Notes under the pieces: model-generated
Told to the model about the DNA's origin: nothing
Database searches by the model: none
The model's input: the letters and a program-made list of their open reading frames with translations, nothing else
Shown here: in pieces, positions 11,677 to 23,197 of the stretch
Numbering within the stretch: position 1 is the stretch's first letter
Layout: each line of letters begins with the position of its first letter
Assembly (NCBI GenBank): GCA_916610825.1
Contig: OU744450.1
Coordinates: 6,654,030 to 6,718,029 of the forward strand
From: Haliclystus octoradiatus
Taxonomy: Eukaryota > Cnidaria > Staurozoa > Stauromedusae > Haliclystidae
Length of the DNA stretch: 64,000 nucleotides
Reading direction: 5' to 3'
Program-made: the position numbers and the translations under genes

Positions 11677-12355
11677 AAAGTGTGCCAGAAACCAAAAATA
11701 TGGTGTGCCCAATCACAGCGCACCTTTGTATCACGTGAATTTTTATCGAGCGCTGGTTGGTGAATAAAACACTAATAATGTAAACAAACTTGCTTGAATC
11801 ATTTTCAAAGTTTATATTTCGATCGCTTATCCTGTCATATTGTCAATTTTTAATTCTATATTTACGGAGAAATGGAATTTTGAATCAGAGTAATGCTGTA
11901 TGTTGGAGAATTGATTTTAAGTTTTGAATATTTCTTTGATTTTGATTATTTAAATCATGATTCAAAACGACAGAAGTGCTTACAATTTTCCAATGATGGC
12001 GATCGCTCCGTCAAAACATGATGTTTTCTGCTGTTATTTTGTATTCTACGCCCTCAAAAGGTCTTCATGATGTTCATACAGTCCTTCGAGATAATGTAAT
12101 CTATTATTTATAATTCTGTTGCTCCAATTTGATCCAAAATAATACCGTAAACTTGACTTTTTTTAGTTTTCTTCGACAGTTTGTTTACAAAATGTTGAAA
12201 TTCAAAATAGCTGAATTCAGCAAATTGCAATTCTTGTTCACACCTCGTTGTATTGTTCTTCGATGGGCCGACCAACCAACACCTGGCTGTAACTCACATG
12301 ACACCAAGGTGCGCTGTGATTGGGCACACCATATTTTTGGTTTCTGGCACACTTT
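11677..12355. mobile_element. TTAA-flanked inverted-repeat element
   Basis: The left end reads TTAA then AAAGTGTGCCAGAAACC. The right end reads GGTTTCTGGCACACTTT then TTAA. The inverted match runs about 50 bp (to GCGCACCTT). The interior, about 580 bp, has no coding potential. TTAA duplication is characteristic of piggyBac-type insertion, but the termini do not look like classic piggyBac ends, so the assignment is tentative. The left end is also in direct-repeat copy 2 at about 63833. Confidence 0.65.
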
Positions 12356-12359
12356 TTAA

Positions 12360-12550
12360 CCTTAAATTTTATTAGGCCCTCACTGGAGCGCCGCGCGGAA
12401 ATGAGGGCCGTGATGGAATGAGGCTATGTACAGGCCATGTGCCTGTTATCCAAACGAGGCTCCAACACGCGTTCCAGTAAGGTCAACGCAGCTGCTGACT
12501 CATCATTTTGACCGAAACGAAATATTCACTGCTTAAAATAATTTATCTCA
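12360..12550. other. GC-richer spacer before the giant palindrome
   Basis: The sequence is markedly richer in G+C and CpG (GGAGCGCCGCGCGG, CAACACGCGTTCC) than its surroundings. No open frame or RNA gene is recognised. It has no match on the right side of the palindrome. Confidence 0.35.
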
Positions 12551-12672
12551 AAATGAGATGAATGACTTTTCCAAACGACGAAAGGATTTCATGACCACGC
12601 ATAATGAGATTACCACTGCACATAACGAATTTACTACATCACCAAATGGTTTTTCGACCGCACTAAGAAAGA
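12551..12672 (+). repeat. ~20-bp degenerate tandem repeat, left flank
   Basis: Units such as GACCACGCATAATGAGATT, ACCACTGCACATAACGAATTT and CGACCGCACTAAG repeat about every 20 bp. The same kind of unit, in the same orientation, lies just outside the right end of the palindrome at 22415-22525. Confidence 0.55.
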
Positions 12673-12673
12673 T

Positions 12674-12916
12674 GGGGGACAGGTCGTTGCGAAGAAACTC
12701 GTTGCGAAGAACAGTCGTTGCGAAGAAAATCATTGCGAAGAAAATTCTTCGCAATGAGTTTCTTCGCAATGAGTTTCTTCGCAACGACGAGAGCTCAATT
12801 TTCTTCGCAATGAGTTTCTTCGCAATGAGTTTCTTCGCTATGAGTTTCTTCGCAACGACTATTCTTCGCAACGACTGTTCTTCGCAATGAGTTTCTTCGC
12901 AACGACATGAGCTCTA
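12674..12916 (-). repeat. Inverted copy of the palindrome's central array
   Basis: This block is the near-exact reverse complement of 17529-17770 in the centre of the palindrome, starting from the GGGGACAGGTCG mark and ending at GACATGAGCTC. It consists of 15-bp units with an internal orientation switch at GCGAAGAAAATTCTTCGC. It has no counterpart at the right outer end. Confidence 0.8.
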
Positions 12917-12924
12917 TGAGTGCA

Positions 12925-13258
12925 TATCGTTGCGAAGAAACTCGTTGCGAAGAAACTCGTTGCGAAGAAACTCATTGCGAAGAACAGTCGTTGCGAAGAA
13001 TGGTCGTTGCGAAGAAACTCATTGCGAAGAAACTCATTGCGAAGAAACTCATTGCGAAGAAACTCGTTGCGAAGAAAATAGAGCTCTCGTCGTTGCGAAG
13101 AAACTCATTGCGAAGAAACTCATTGCGAAGAATGGTCGTTGCGAAGAATGGTCGTTGCGAAGAAACTTATTGCGAAGAAACTCATTGCGAAGAAACTCAT
13201 TGCGAAGAAACTCATTGCGAAGAAACTCGTTGCGAAGAATAGTCGTTGTGAAGAAAAG
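12925..13258 (+). repeat. 15-bp satellite array, left end
   Basis: Tandem units GTTGCGAAGAAACTC, ATTGCGAAGAAACTC, GTTGCGAAGAATGGTC and similar, broken by AAAATAGAGCTCTCGTC spacers. Because the unit is a multiple of three, several frames stay open and yield pentapeptide repeats (SLRRN, CEETH, VAKKL). These are a by-product of the unit length, not evidence of a protein. Confidence 0.9.
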
Positions 13259-14651
13259 TCATTTCGCTACAGAGAGGAGCCTTCAAGCACCGAAAGGTTG
13301 TCTTGAATAAAGTCACCAGTTTATGAATGAATGAATGAATAATATATATTTGTCGAATTGGAATATAATATGTCTTTCAAACGTTTTACAGATAAATATT
13401 TCAAGTAAAGTAAACAGCATGAAGGTGCGTATTACACAATTTAAAAAGGAAGAGGACATATTTGCTTGCATCCTAAATTATATGTAAAAATATATATAAT
13501 GGTATGCTAAATTTATGAACGCTTTCAAATAAGCACTCTTTTGCATTAAAAATCAGTATAAATAACCATGATTAATATTAATTTTACTTAGAAAAAATTA
13601 TCGAGTGGTTTATTCTCGGTAATTTTTATTTTTATTTAATTAACAATTAGTAATGCTGATCGATTGTTTTTATACAGTGCCATGCTTTGATGACCTTTAA
13701 TGCAAATGCCTCTCGCAATGAGGTGAGGGACTCCACTTTGTTGCACGATGCATATATTATACAAACTAAATCAATTAGATTTCTTATTTTAATTATCATG
13801 TACGTACTTGTTTCATTTAATTAATTTCAACATTTACCACCGGCAATCACAATATAGCATACAACATTATAGATATGAATGGTCATTGCATGATTACTGC
13901 TATTCCATAATAAATAAATCACGGGTAGGTAACTCGCAATGACGACAATACTAGGAAATGCCACTTCTTTTCGATGGTCCATATTCCAGCTGAGAAAATA
14001 CTTTTTGGGTAGGAAATATCAGCTTTTGGAAGTGTTTGTGCCCCTTTTTGAATTTGTAGAGAATTTTGAAAGAGACATAAAAAATTCAAGCACTTTTTTA
14101 GATTTGTGGGTAGCATTTTTAAGTTTTTGGAGCTTTTTGGTTAGCTTTTACATGATTTTTTGTACTCCACTTTTTAGTATACATTTTCCTGTAGGAGACC
14201 TTCATTCAATATGAATACAAGGAGTCAAATCACAATAACGCCTAGAAGATCACCTATATACTCACGTTATTAGATCTCCTACATATATACATTAAACTCA
14301 GGATCACATCGTCAATTCAACGCTTCTAATACATTTCAAATATTCCGCAACGAAATAGATAAATTGTTGTGAACCAAAATGTTTTATTTTTCTACTTTGA
14401 ATTGAATGATTTCTTTATGTGAGAAATTTAAGGGACGGGGGCTGCCAATTTGAGTCAGAAATTTGCCCCCCAAAATTTTGTTTCTCCAAAGTTGATACTT
14501 CAAATATTTTACTCAGGCCAAAATGTATACGCTAAATCTTTATCGACGCATAAATTGATTACAATTTCTTGGGTTTACATTAACATTTTTGCTCAATGAA
14601 AGACAATACCTCTATTATTTTGAAAAATTGGTAATAGATACCCCGAAAATT

Positions 14652-14960
14652 TCAAAAGATCATGAAAAGGTACCCTCGATAATTGGCATGTATCGGTATA
14701 CCAACAATTGAAGTTACTCCCTGAGGTTTGGAGACAGCTGGCAATGACACTGCTGAAGATGTATCAGAATTGCCCATTTGATTGTTTGCTGCTAAGATTG
14801 CTCGTTCCCCGTCACGGTAACATGCTGTGTTTTCCCTTTCTGTAAGAAAATATACAGCTTCCCTGGAGGGCGTGGTACTCATTGCTTTATATATAACAAT
14901 ATCTCCAGGAACATGATCAGAAACAAAAGGAGTTTCAAGATTTATTTCCATCAACATCAT
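14652..14960 (-). CDS. Hypothetical 102-codon open frame in palindrome arm
   Basis: The frame starts MMLMEINLETPFVSDHVPGD and contains a REAVYFLTERENTACYRDGE stretch, with a more protein-like composition than neighbouring frames. The mirror copy is at 20365-20673 on the plus strand with one residue changed (V to A). It could be a captured exon. No domain is recognised, and no splice partner was found. Confidence 0.25.
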   Translation of the reverse strand: MMLMEINLETPFVSDHVPGDIVIYKAMSTTPSREAVYFLTERENTACYRDGERAILAANNQMGNSDTSSAVSLPAVSKPQGVTSIVGIPIHANYRGYLFMIF

Positions 14961-14993
14961 ATTTTTATTAGTAGTTTCTTAGTAAAACATTTT

Positions 14994-15080
14994 AAAGTAA
15001 AGGATAGCGACAAGAGAAAACTCTGAGAAACTCGAAACGTCGCAATTCTCAGAGTTTTTTCTTGTCGCTATCCTTTACTT
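14994..15080. repeat. Perfect small hairpin in left arm
   Basis: A stem of about 35 bp (AAGTAAAGGATAGCGACAAG ... inverse ... CTTGTCGCTATCCTTTACTT) with an 18-nt loop containing ACTCGAAACGTCGCAA. Its mirror is at about 20245-20331. It is a palindrome nested inside a palindrome arm, probably a tiny foldback element that inserted before the arms were duplicated. Confidence 0.85.
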
Positions 15081-17460
15081 CAATATCATATTGTGAGGGT
15101 TATTCTCCGCGAGCCTTTGAAGTAGCTCTGTGCATCAGTAAGAAAAAATCGAAGGAAACGCGTAAATTCCAATGATAAGCTTTCATATAGCGTCTCACCG
15201 TCTACACAGCTAGCACAAGAGGGATTTGATTTGAATATGATTATTCTAACTTTCCAATTATTATTTACAGGCAAATATGACTTTTAAAAGGAGGATTTTT
15301 ATCAAATGTAGCACAAGTCGATACTCCAAGCTTTACAGACCGATATGCTTCAGACGCTCGTGATAGCAGCTTTTATGATGCCCTAACATTCTTTAATCTA
15401 CATAATAGTTCTGCTTATTCATTATTTGCAATAGCAATCTTATTTTGCAAAACCTCTTTCATAACCGGGTTCTTAAGCCTCATAACTAGAGGTTTGCACC
15501 GGATTGAATTAGGCATTAATAATCCAAATATAGGCACGAAATTTTAATCCGAGTCCGATCCGATCAGGGACGACATAATTCGAATCCGACCATTGAATCT
15601 GGTGGAAATTTTCAGGATGTGAAACGTATGTCCATAAATTAGCCGTGGATATGTAGCTGATCGCGATGAAACAAGTATCATTCGGTTTCATCATAGTCAC
15701 TAGTGACTATAGTTTCATAAAGATATACACAGCAACGAATGTTTATGAACTATGAACCATAAATTACCTAATTAAAATCTCATTGTAATAAGTATAACTT
15801 ATGATTTCTTTGTGTTTACATAGATATAATTACCAAATTTACAGACTACAGATAATCATTTATTTGATATAAACTTGTTTAATAATCATTAATTTGAGAA
15901 CACTGTCATACGAAAATAAATTGCAATCAATGCTTGTATATTTAATTTTGTATGCAATTGATAATGTCTGAAAATATTGATAGCATCATAACTCATTTTA
16001 TATTCACTTTTCTCTTAAAACAATATGGAGAGTTAGTAGCATAGTAGTATAGTAGGCATATAGTAGGGTTACATATAGTATCAAAAAGTTAATATGCATT
16101 TGTAGCAGTATCGAAAGCGGAGAGTAATCCTCAATATTCTAGGATAGGACGTATACATATATGATATAGTTGGATTTGTAAGAAAGTATGTTTCTGGAAT
16201 AGAATACAGGATTGATAATGATGGGAAGTTTGTCCCAGCCCATGCAGGACTATACGGGGTTTTAATAGGAATTAATTGACATGGTGTCTGCTGACCGTCA
16301 GTCAATGGGTAATATTTATTGATATTTCAAGGGAAATTTTAAAAATATGTAACTCGCAAAGGATAGTAAAAATAATCAATATATATATATTGCATGATAA
16401 ATTTAGCTGATCCAGAGGATTGCTTTAACTTTAGCCTACTGGCAGTCAGTGTTATTTTATTTAGTCAGCATATTCATGATGCATGGTTGTTAATATTGCT
16501 GGCTTTGGGAACTAAAACTGTTATTAATTCATTTACATTTTCGATTGGATATATATACATTCAAAGGGCACCATATATGAATTACCACAATCTTCTAGCA
16601 GACTCGAACTTACACCAGTTCAGACGGCTACAGAAAACCGGAATCGAATGATGGTTGTAAGACTGTAGAGTCAGTGTGAGAGAGACAAAAAGTGACAACG
16701 CTTCTTCTTTACATAAATATGAATGTAGTTCCTTCTTCAATCACTGTCTTCATGTGACTCTCTCAACTCTCATTTACAACATCTCTTTTTTACTATGGTT
16801 TATTAGCAGCTACTTACAATAATAACGACAACAATATCTTACAGAAACCACACTCGTTCAGCCACTCCATCACATACACGACATCAGATATCAATTCTTT
16901 ATATAACATCAAGACAACATATATATTAAAACATACAATGGCAATGATTAGTAACCACACTGAAGCCGAGCTAAGCAGTGCAAATCTTATCTTGTGTATG
17001 AAATTATTAATGAGCATAATTAAAGTTGAGCTTGAAAAAGTGATTCATCATAGTTTCCTTCCCAATCAAAGATTAAGAATCCGGATATCTTAGCAAGCTG
17101 GATATATGACAAATAAATTGACTATCGCTATTGCATATTAGGCACATTATATATGTATATCCTTTGGGATTGCCTTTGAGATAATATATGTTACAAATTG
17201 ACATTTCTATATTTCAGCCAGGGGATATGTTTAATTCTCGTGTAATTGATTATTATTTCTGAAAATACGATAATCCAAAACATCGTTAACATAAATAAAT
17301 GCAATGCTTTAACCATTTACAGTCTCCATTTCTACTCCTCCTAATGTACTTAATGAAGAGCCTGAGAGTTAGTCGAGAGATGACGTATCACAAATTCTGG
17401 AAGGTGACTACGTGATGATCGCTACGTAGACGATTGCGTAACAGAGCAATATGTGTCACT

Positions 17461-17845
17461 ATGAAGAAAATCTTTACGAAGAATAGTCGTTGCGAAGAAA
17501 ATAGAGCTCATGTCGTTGCGAAGAAATTAGAGCTCATGTCGTTGCGAAGAAACTCATTGCGAAGAAACTCATTGCGAAGAACAGTCGTTGCGAAGAATAG
17601 TCGTTGCGAAGAAACTCATAGCGAAGAAACTCATTGCGAAGAAAATTGAGCACTCGTCGTTGCGAAGAAACTCATTGCGAAGAAACTCATTGCGAAGAAT
17701 TTTCTTCGCAATGATTTTCTTCGCAACGACTGTTCTTCGCAACGAGTTTCTTCGCAACGACCTGTCCCCAGCTCTATTTTCTTCGCAACGACATGAGCTC
17801 TATTTTCTTCGCAACGACTATTCTTCGTAAAGATTTTCTTCATAG
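17461..17845. repeat. Central 15-bp satellite array of the palindrome
   Basis: The left part runs in the GCGAAGAA orientation and the right part in the TTCTTCGC orientation. The switch is near 17702 at GCGAAGAATTTTCTTCGC. The outer edges are bounded by the inverted pair AACAGAGCAATATGTGTCAC / GTGACACATAGTGCTCTGTT. The switch point lies about 50 bp right of the arm axis (about 17652), so the array is not itself symmetric. Confidence 0.9.
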
Positions 17846-20244
17846 TGACACATAGTGCTCTGTTACGCAATCGTCTACGTAGCGATCATCACGTAGTCAC
17901 CTTCCAGAATTTGTGATACGTCATCTCTCGACTAACTCTCAGGCTCTTCATTAAGTACATTAGGAGGAGTAGAAATGGAGACTGTAAATGGTTAAAGCAT
18001 TGCATTTATTTATGTTAACGATGTTTTGGATTATCGTATTTTAAGAAATAATAATCAATTACACGAGAATTAAACATATCCCCTGGCTGAAATATAGAAA
18101 TGTCAATTTGTAACATATATTATCTCAAAGGCAATCTGTAACATATCTCAAAGGCAATCCCAAAGGATATACATATATAATGTGCCTAATATGCAATAGC
18201 GATAGTCAATTTATTTGTCATATATCCAGCTTGCTAAGATATCCGGATTCTTAATCTTTGATTGGGAAGGAAACTATGATGAATCACTTTTTCAAGCTCA
18301 ACTTTAATTATGCTCATTAATAATTTCATACACAAGATAAGATTTGCACTGCTTAGCTCGGCTTCAGTGTGGTTACTAATCATTGCCATTGTATGTTTTA
18401 AGATATATGTTGTCTTGATGTTATATAAAGAATTGATATCTGATGTCGTGTATGTGATGGAGTGGCTGGACGAGTGTGGCTTCTGTAAGATATTGTTGTC
18501 GTTATTATTGTAAGTAGCTGCTAATAAACCATAGTAAAAAAGAGATGTTGTAAATGAGAGTTGAGAGAGTCACATGAAGACAGTGATTGAAGAAGGAACT
18601 ACATTCATATTTATGTAAAGAAGAAGCGTTCTCATTTTTTGTCTCTCTCACACTGACTCTACAGTCTTACAACCATCATTCGATTCCGGTTTTCTGTAGC
18701 CGTCTGAACTGGTGTAAGTTCGAGTCTGCTAGAAGATTGTGGTAATTCATATATGGTGCCCTTTGAATGTATATATATCCAATCGAAAATGTAAATGAAT
18801 TAATAACAGTTTTAGTTCCCAAAGCCAGCAATATTAACAACCATGCATCATGAATATGCTGACTAAATAAAATAACACTGACTGCCAGTAGGCTAAAGTC
18901 AAAGCAATCCTCTGGATCAGCTAAATTTATCATGCAATATATATATATTGATTATTTTTACTATCCTTTGCGAGTTACATATTTTTAAAATTTCCCTTGA
19001 AATATCAATAAATATTACCCATTGACTGACGGTCAGCAGACACCATGTCAATTAATTCCTATTAAAACCCCGTATAGTCCTGCATGGGCTGGGACAAACT
19101 TCCCATCATTATCAATCCTGTATTCTATTCCAGAAACATACTTTCTTACAAATCCAACTATATCATATATGTATACGTCCTATCCTAGAATATTGAGGAT
19201 TACTCTCCGCTTTCGATACTGCTACAACTGCATATTAACTTTTTGATACTATATGTAACCCTACTATATGCCTACTATACTACTATGCTACTAACTCTCC
19301 ATATTGTTAAGAGAAAAGTGAATATAAAATGAGTTATGATGCTATCAATATTTTCAGACATTATTAATTGCATACAAAATTAAATATACAAGCATTGATT
19401 GCAATTTATTTTCGTATGACAGTGTTCTCAAATTAATGATTATTAAACAAGTTTATATCAAATAAATGATTATCTGTAGTCTGTAAATTTGGTAATTATA
19501 TCTATGTAAACACAAAGAAATCATAAGTTATACTTATTACAATGAGATTTTAATTAGGTAATTTATGGTTCATAGTTCATAAACATTCGTTGCTGTGTAT
19601 ATCTTTATGAAACCATAGTCACTAGTGACTATGATGAAACCGAATGATACTTGTTTCATCGCGATCAGCTACATATCCACGGCTAATTTATGGACATACG
19701 TTTCACATCCTGAAAATTTCCACCAGATTCAATGGTCGGATTCGAATTATGTCGTCCCTGATCGGATCGGACTCGGATTAAAATTTCGTGCCTATATTTG
19801 GATTATTAATGCCTAATTCAATCCGGTGCAAACCTCTAGTTATGAGGCTTAAGAACCCGGTTATGAAGGAGGTTTTGCAAAATAAGATTGCTATTGCAAA
19901 TAATGAATAAGCAGAACTATTATGTAGATTAAAGAATGTTAGGGCATCATAAAAGCTGCTATCACGAGCGTCTGAAGCATATCGGTCTGTAAAGCTTGGA
20001 GTATCGACTTGTGCTACATTTGATAAAAATCCTCCTTTTAAAAGTCATATTTGCCTGTAAATAATAATTGGAAAGTTAGAATAATCATATTCAAATCAAA
20101 TCCCTCTTGTGCTAGCTGTGTAGACGGTGAGACGCTATATGAAAGCTTATCATTGGAATTTACGCGTTTCCTTCGATTTTTTCTTACTGATGCACAGAGC
20201 TACTTCAAAGGCTCGCGGAGAATAACCCTCACAATATGATATTG

Positions 20245-20331
20245 AAGTAAAGGATAGCGACAAGAAAAAACTCTGAGAATTGCGACGTTTCGAGTTTCTC
20301 AGAGTTTTCTCTTGTCGCTATCCTTTACTTT
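20245..20331. repeat. Perfect small hairpin in right arm
   Basis: Mirror of the hairpin at 14994-15080, with the same stem and loop. Confidence 0.85.
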
Positions 20332-20364
20332 AAAATGTTTTACTAAGAAACTACTAATAAAAAT

Positions 20365-20673
20365 ATGATGTTGATGGAAATAAATCTTGAAACTCCTTTT
20401 GTTTCTGATCATGTTCCTGGAGATATTGTTATATATAAAGCAATGAGTACCACGCCCTCCAGGGAAGCTGTATATTTTCTTACAGAAAGGGAAAACACAG
20501 CATGTTACCGTGACGGGGAACGAGCAATCTTAGCAGCAAACAATCAAATGGGCAATTCTGATACATCTTCAGCAGTGTCATTGCCAGCTGCCTCCAAACC
20601 TCAGGGAGTAACTTCAATTGTTGGTATACCGATACATGCCAATTATCGAGGGTACCTTTTCATGATCTTTTGA
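20365..20673 (+). CDS. Mirror copy of the hypothetical 102-codon frame
   Basis: Identical to the frame at 14652-14960 except for one residue (SLPAASKPQ here, SLPAVSKPQ there). It follows the small hairpin directly. No function is assigned. Confidence 0.25.
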   Translation: MMLMEINLETPFVSDHVPGDIVIYKAMSTTPSREAVYFLTERENTACYRDGERAILAANNQMGNSDTSSAVSLPAASKPQGVTSIVGIPIHANYRGYLFMIF

Positions 20674-22067
20674 AATTTTCGGGGTATCTATTACCAATTT
20701 TTCAAAATAATAGAGGTATTGTCTTTTATTGAGCAAAAATGTTAATGTAAACCCAAGAAATTGTAATCAATTTATGCGTCGATAAAGATTTAGCGTATAC
20801 ATTTTGGCCTGAGTAAAATATTTGAAGTATCAACTTTGGAGAAACAAAATTTTGGGGGGCAAATTTCTGACTCAAATTGGCAGCCCCCGTCCCTTAAATT
20901 TCTCACATAAAGAAATCATTCAATTCAAAGTAGAAAAATAAAACATTTTGGTTCACAACAATTTATCTATTTCGTTGCGGAATATTTGAAATGTATTAGA
21001 AGCGTTGAATTGACGATGTGATCCTGAGTTTAATGTATATATGTAGGAGATCTAATAACGTGAGTATATAGGTGATCTTCTAGGCGTTATTGTGATTTGA
21101 CTCCTTGTATTCATATTGAATGAAGGTCTCCTACAGGAAAATGTATACTAAAAAGTGGAGTACAAAAAAGCATGTAAAAGCTAACCAAAAAGCTCCAAAA
21201 ACTTGAAAATGCTACCCACAAATCTAAAAAAGTGCTTGAATTTCTTATGTCTCTTTCAAAATTCTCTACAAATTCAAAAAGGGGCACAAACACTTCCAAA
21301 AGCTGATATTTCCTACCCAAAAAGTATTTTCTCAGCTGGAATATGGACCATCGAAAAGAAGTGGTATTTCCTAGTATTGTCGTCATTGCGAGTTACCTAC
21401 CCGTGATTTATTTATTATGGAATAGCAGTAATCATGCAATGACCATTCATATCTATAATGTTGTATGCTATATTGTGATTGCCGGTGGTAAATGTTGAAA
21501 TTAATTAAATGAAACAAGTACGTACATGATAATTAAAATAAGAAATCTAATTGATTTAGTTTGTATAATATATGCATCATGCAACAAAGTGGAGTCCCTC
21601 ACCTCATTGCGAGAGGCATTTGCATTAAAGGTCATCAAAGCATGGCACTGTATAAAAACAATCGATCAGCATTACTAATTGTTAATTAAATAAAAATAAA
21701 AATTACCGAGAATAAACCACTCGATAATTTTTTCTAAGTAAAATTAATATTAATCATGGTTATTTATACTGATTTTTAATGCAAAAGAGTGCTTATTTGA
21801 AAGCGTTCATAAATTTAGCATACCATTATATATATTTTTACATATAATTTAGGATGCAAGCAAATATGTCCTCTTCCTTTTTAAATTGTGTAATACGCAC
21901 CTTCATGCTGTTTACTTTACTTGAAATATTTATCTGTAAAACGTTTGAAAGACATATTACATTCCAATTCGACAAATATATATTATTCATTCATTCATTC
22001 ATAAACTGGTGACTTTATTCAAGACAACCTTTCGGTGCTTGAAGGCTCCTCTCTGTAGCGAAATGAC

Positions 22068-22340
22068 TTTTCTTCACAACGACTATTCTTCGCAACGAGT
22101 TTCTTCGCAATGAGTTTCTTCGCAATGAGTTTCTTCGCAACGACCATTCTTCGCAACGACCATTCTTCGCAATGAGCTTCTTCGCAATGAGTTTCTTCGC
22201 AACGACGAGAGCTCTATTTTCTTCGCAACGAGTTTCTTCGCAATGAGTTTCTTCGCAATGAGTTTCTTCGCAATGAGTTTCTTCGCAACGACCATTCTTC
22301 GCAACGACTGTTCTTCGCAATGAGTTTCTTCGCAACGATA
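22068..22340 (-). repeat. 15-bp satellite array, right end
   Basis: Units of GAGTTTCTTCGCAAC and variants, the reverse complement of the left-end array. It is about 60 bp shorter than the left array, which accounts for the change in the palindrome offset. Confidence 0.9.
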
Positions 22341-22414
22341 TGCACTCAGAAAGATGCTGACAGCGCACTTTGATTTTTGACAGCAAAAAGAGACTTATCA
22401 TTAGCACACATACT

Positions 22415-22525
22415 GGTTTCACCACTGCACGTAATGATTTTTAAACAGCACGCAAAGATTTTTTACTGAATGAAATGATTTTACTACCACGCAAAATGAT
22501 TTCGTACTTCCGCGTAGAGTGATTA
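22415..22525 (+). repeat. ~20-bp degenerate tandem repeat, right flank
   Basis: Units such as CACCACTGCACGTAATGATTT, AACAGCACGCAAAGATTTTT and CTACCACGCAAAATGATTTC. They are in the same orientation as the units at 12551-12672 on the other side of the palindrome, rather than inverted. Confidence 0.55.
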
Positions 22526-23189
22526 CCCATTCAAAGCAGCTATGGCGTTCCATAATATGGGTTTTCATAAATATTTACACAAATATTTTTAAAATTCTTG
22601 AAATTATAAAACGAACATAGCCTAACTGATTTACATTGCACTTTACGTATTTACTGTACAACATTGAAAGCCATTTACAGGAAATGTATGTTGGGGAAAC
22701 CGAGTGTGAAACCACTCAGGCGTGACAAAGAATCAAAGACAAAGGATTTAATAAAACATGATGTTAGAAACGGAATGACAAATAAAATGAGAAACGATCC
22801 TTCAGGTCGGCCCCGGATAGGGGTTTGAGTTATACGACCAGGCTTGAATACGATGCAAAACGCTTTGCTGAGTGTAGTAATTTTGACTACAATAGCAAGC
22901 GTATTTGTTTTGACTGCGGAACAGTTTTCACAACGCAACGCATCGTGGAACTCAATCAATACGGAACATCATATTCGTGACCATAGCAACTGCCACGTAG
23001 CTATTTTTACCCCTCCCGTTTAGTTCAAACGTATCGTACTGTTTGCCGTGTAACAGCTTCACAAACAGTATGCATTCCACAACTTAAAACAAGTTTTCAA
23101 AACGGAACAAAACCAATACGGTATCGTGGAACTGGGGCCTTGAAACTATGGAGCTTAACCGTGGAACTATGTTGGCCCATGCTCAGTAT
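22526..23189. other. No gene seen
   Basis: Noncoding sequence between the palindrome and the hAT-like element. It contains several CpG-bearing blocks related to one another (for example GCATCGTGGAACTCAATCAA and GGTATCGTGGAACTGG), which suggests an unrecognised old repeat. Confidence 0.35.
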
Positions 23190-23197
23190 GTTTGCAT

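Larger units (their letters stand above)
7484..11844. repeat. 4.35-kb direct repeat, copy 1
   Basis: From TCGCCACGAAGGGCAGACGT onwards this matches 59650-64000 base for base apart from scattered substitutions and small indels. The offset drifts only from 52,166 to 52,156. The match runs to the end of the window, so the true repeat is longer. It contains one kelch exon, intron sequence, a nested foldback element and the left end of a TTAA-flanked element. Copy 1 starts abruptly where the MULE flank ends. Confidence 0.95.
12917..17460 (+). repeat. Left arm of the giant palindrome
   Basis: Paired positions sum to about 35,325 across most of the arm (for example 14652-14960 with 20673-20365). 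The sum is about 35,265 at the outer end because array copy number differs. Differences between arms are few: scattered substitutions, such as V versus A in one open frame, and a roughly 30-bp duplication in the right arm near 18130. I estimate 98-99% identity by eye. Contents are mostly noncoding AT-rich sequence, plus the outer satellite array, an 87-bp hairpin and a few short open frames. Confidence 0.92.
17846..22348 (-). repeat. Right arm of the giant palindrome
   Basis: Reverse complement of the left arm, ending at the outer junction CGATATGCACTCA, which matches TGAGTGCATATCG at 12917. It carries the mirror copies of all left-arm features. Near 18126-18160 it has an extra short duplication (CAAAGGCAATC block) absent from the left arm. 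Confidence 0.92.

Noticed and set aside
12558-13310. Long lysine/arginine- and CEETH-rich open frames as genes
   Set aside because: They are translations of the 15-bp satellite. Open frames follow from the unit length, occur on both strands and in several frames, and have no start context or splice structure.
15480-15770. A hAT-like element in each palindrome arm (TAGAGGTTTGCACCGGATTG start, ATCCGATCAGGGACGAC inside)
   Set aside because: Only one end resembles the hAT-like elements, and no target duplication or opposite terminus was found, so it is not listed as a feature.
17461-17845. CRISPR-like array
   Set aside because: Units are contiguous with no unique spacers, both orientations occur, and the window is clearly eukaryotic.
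12917-22348. Giant palindrome as a pure read-through or assembly artefact
   Set aside because: The arms differ by substitutions, unequal array lengths and a one-sided duplication, which a single hairpin read would not give. An artefact joining two alleles remains possible, so it is reported with a check rather than dismissed.
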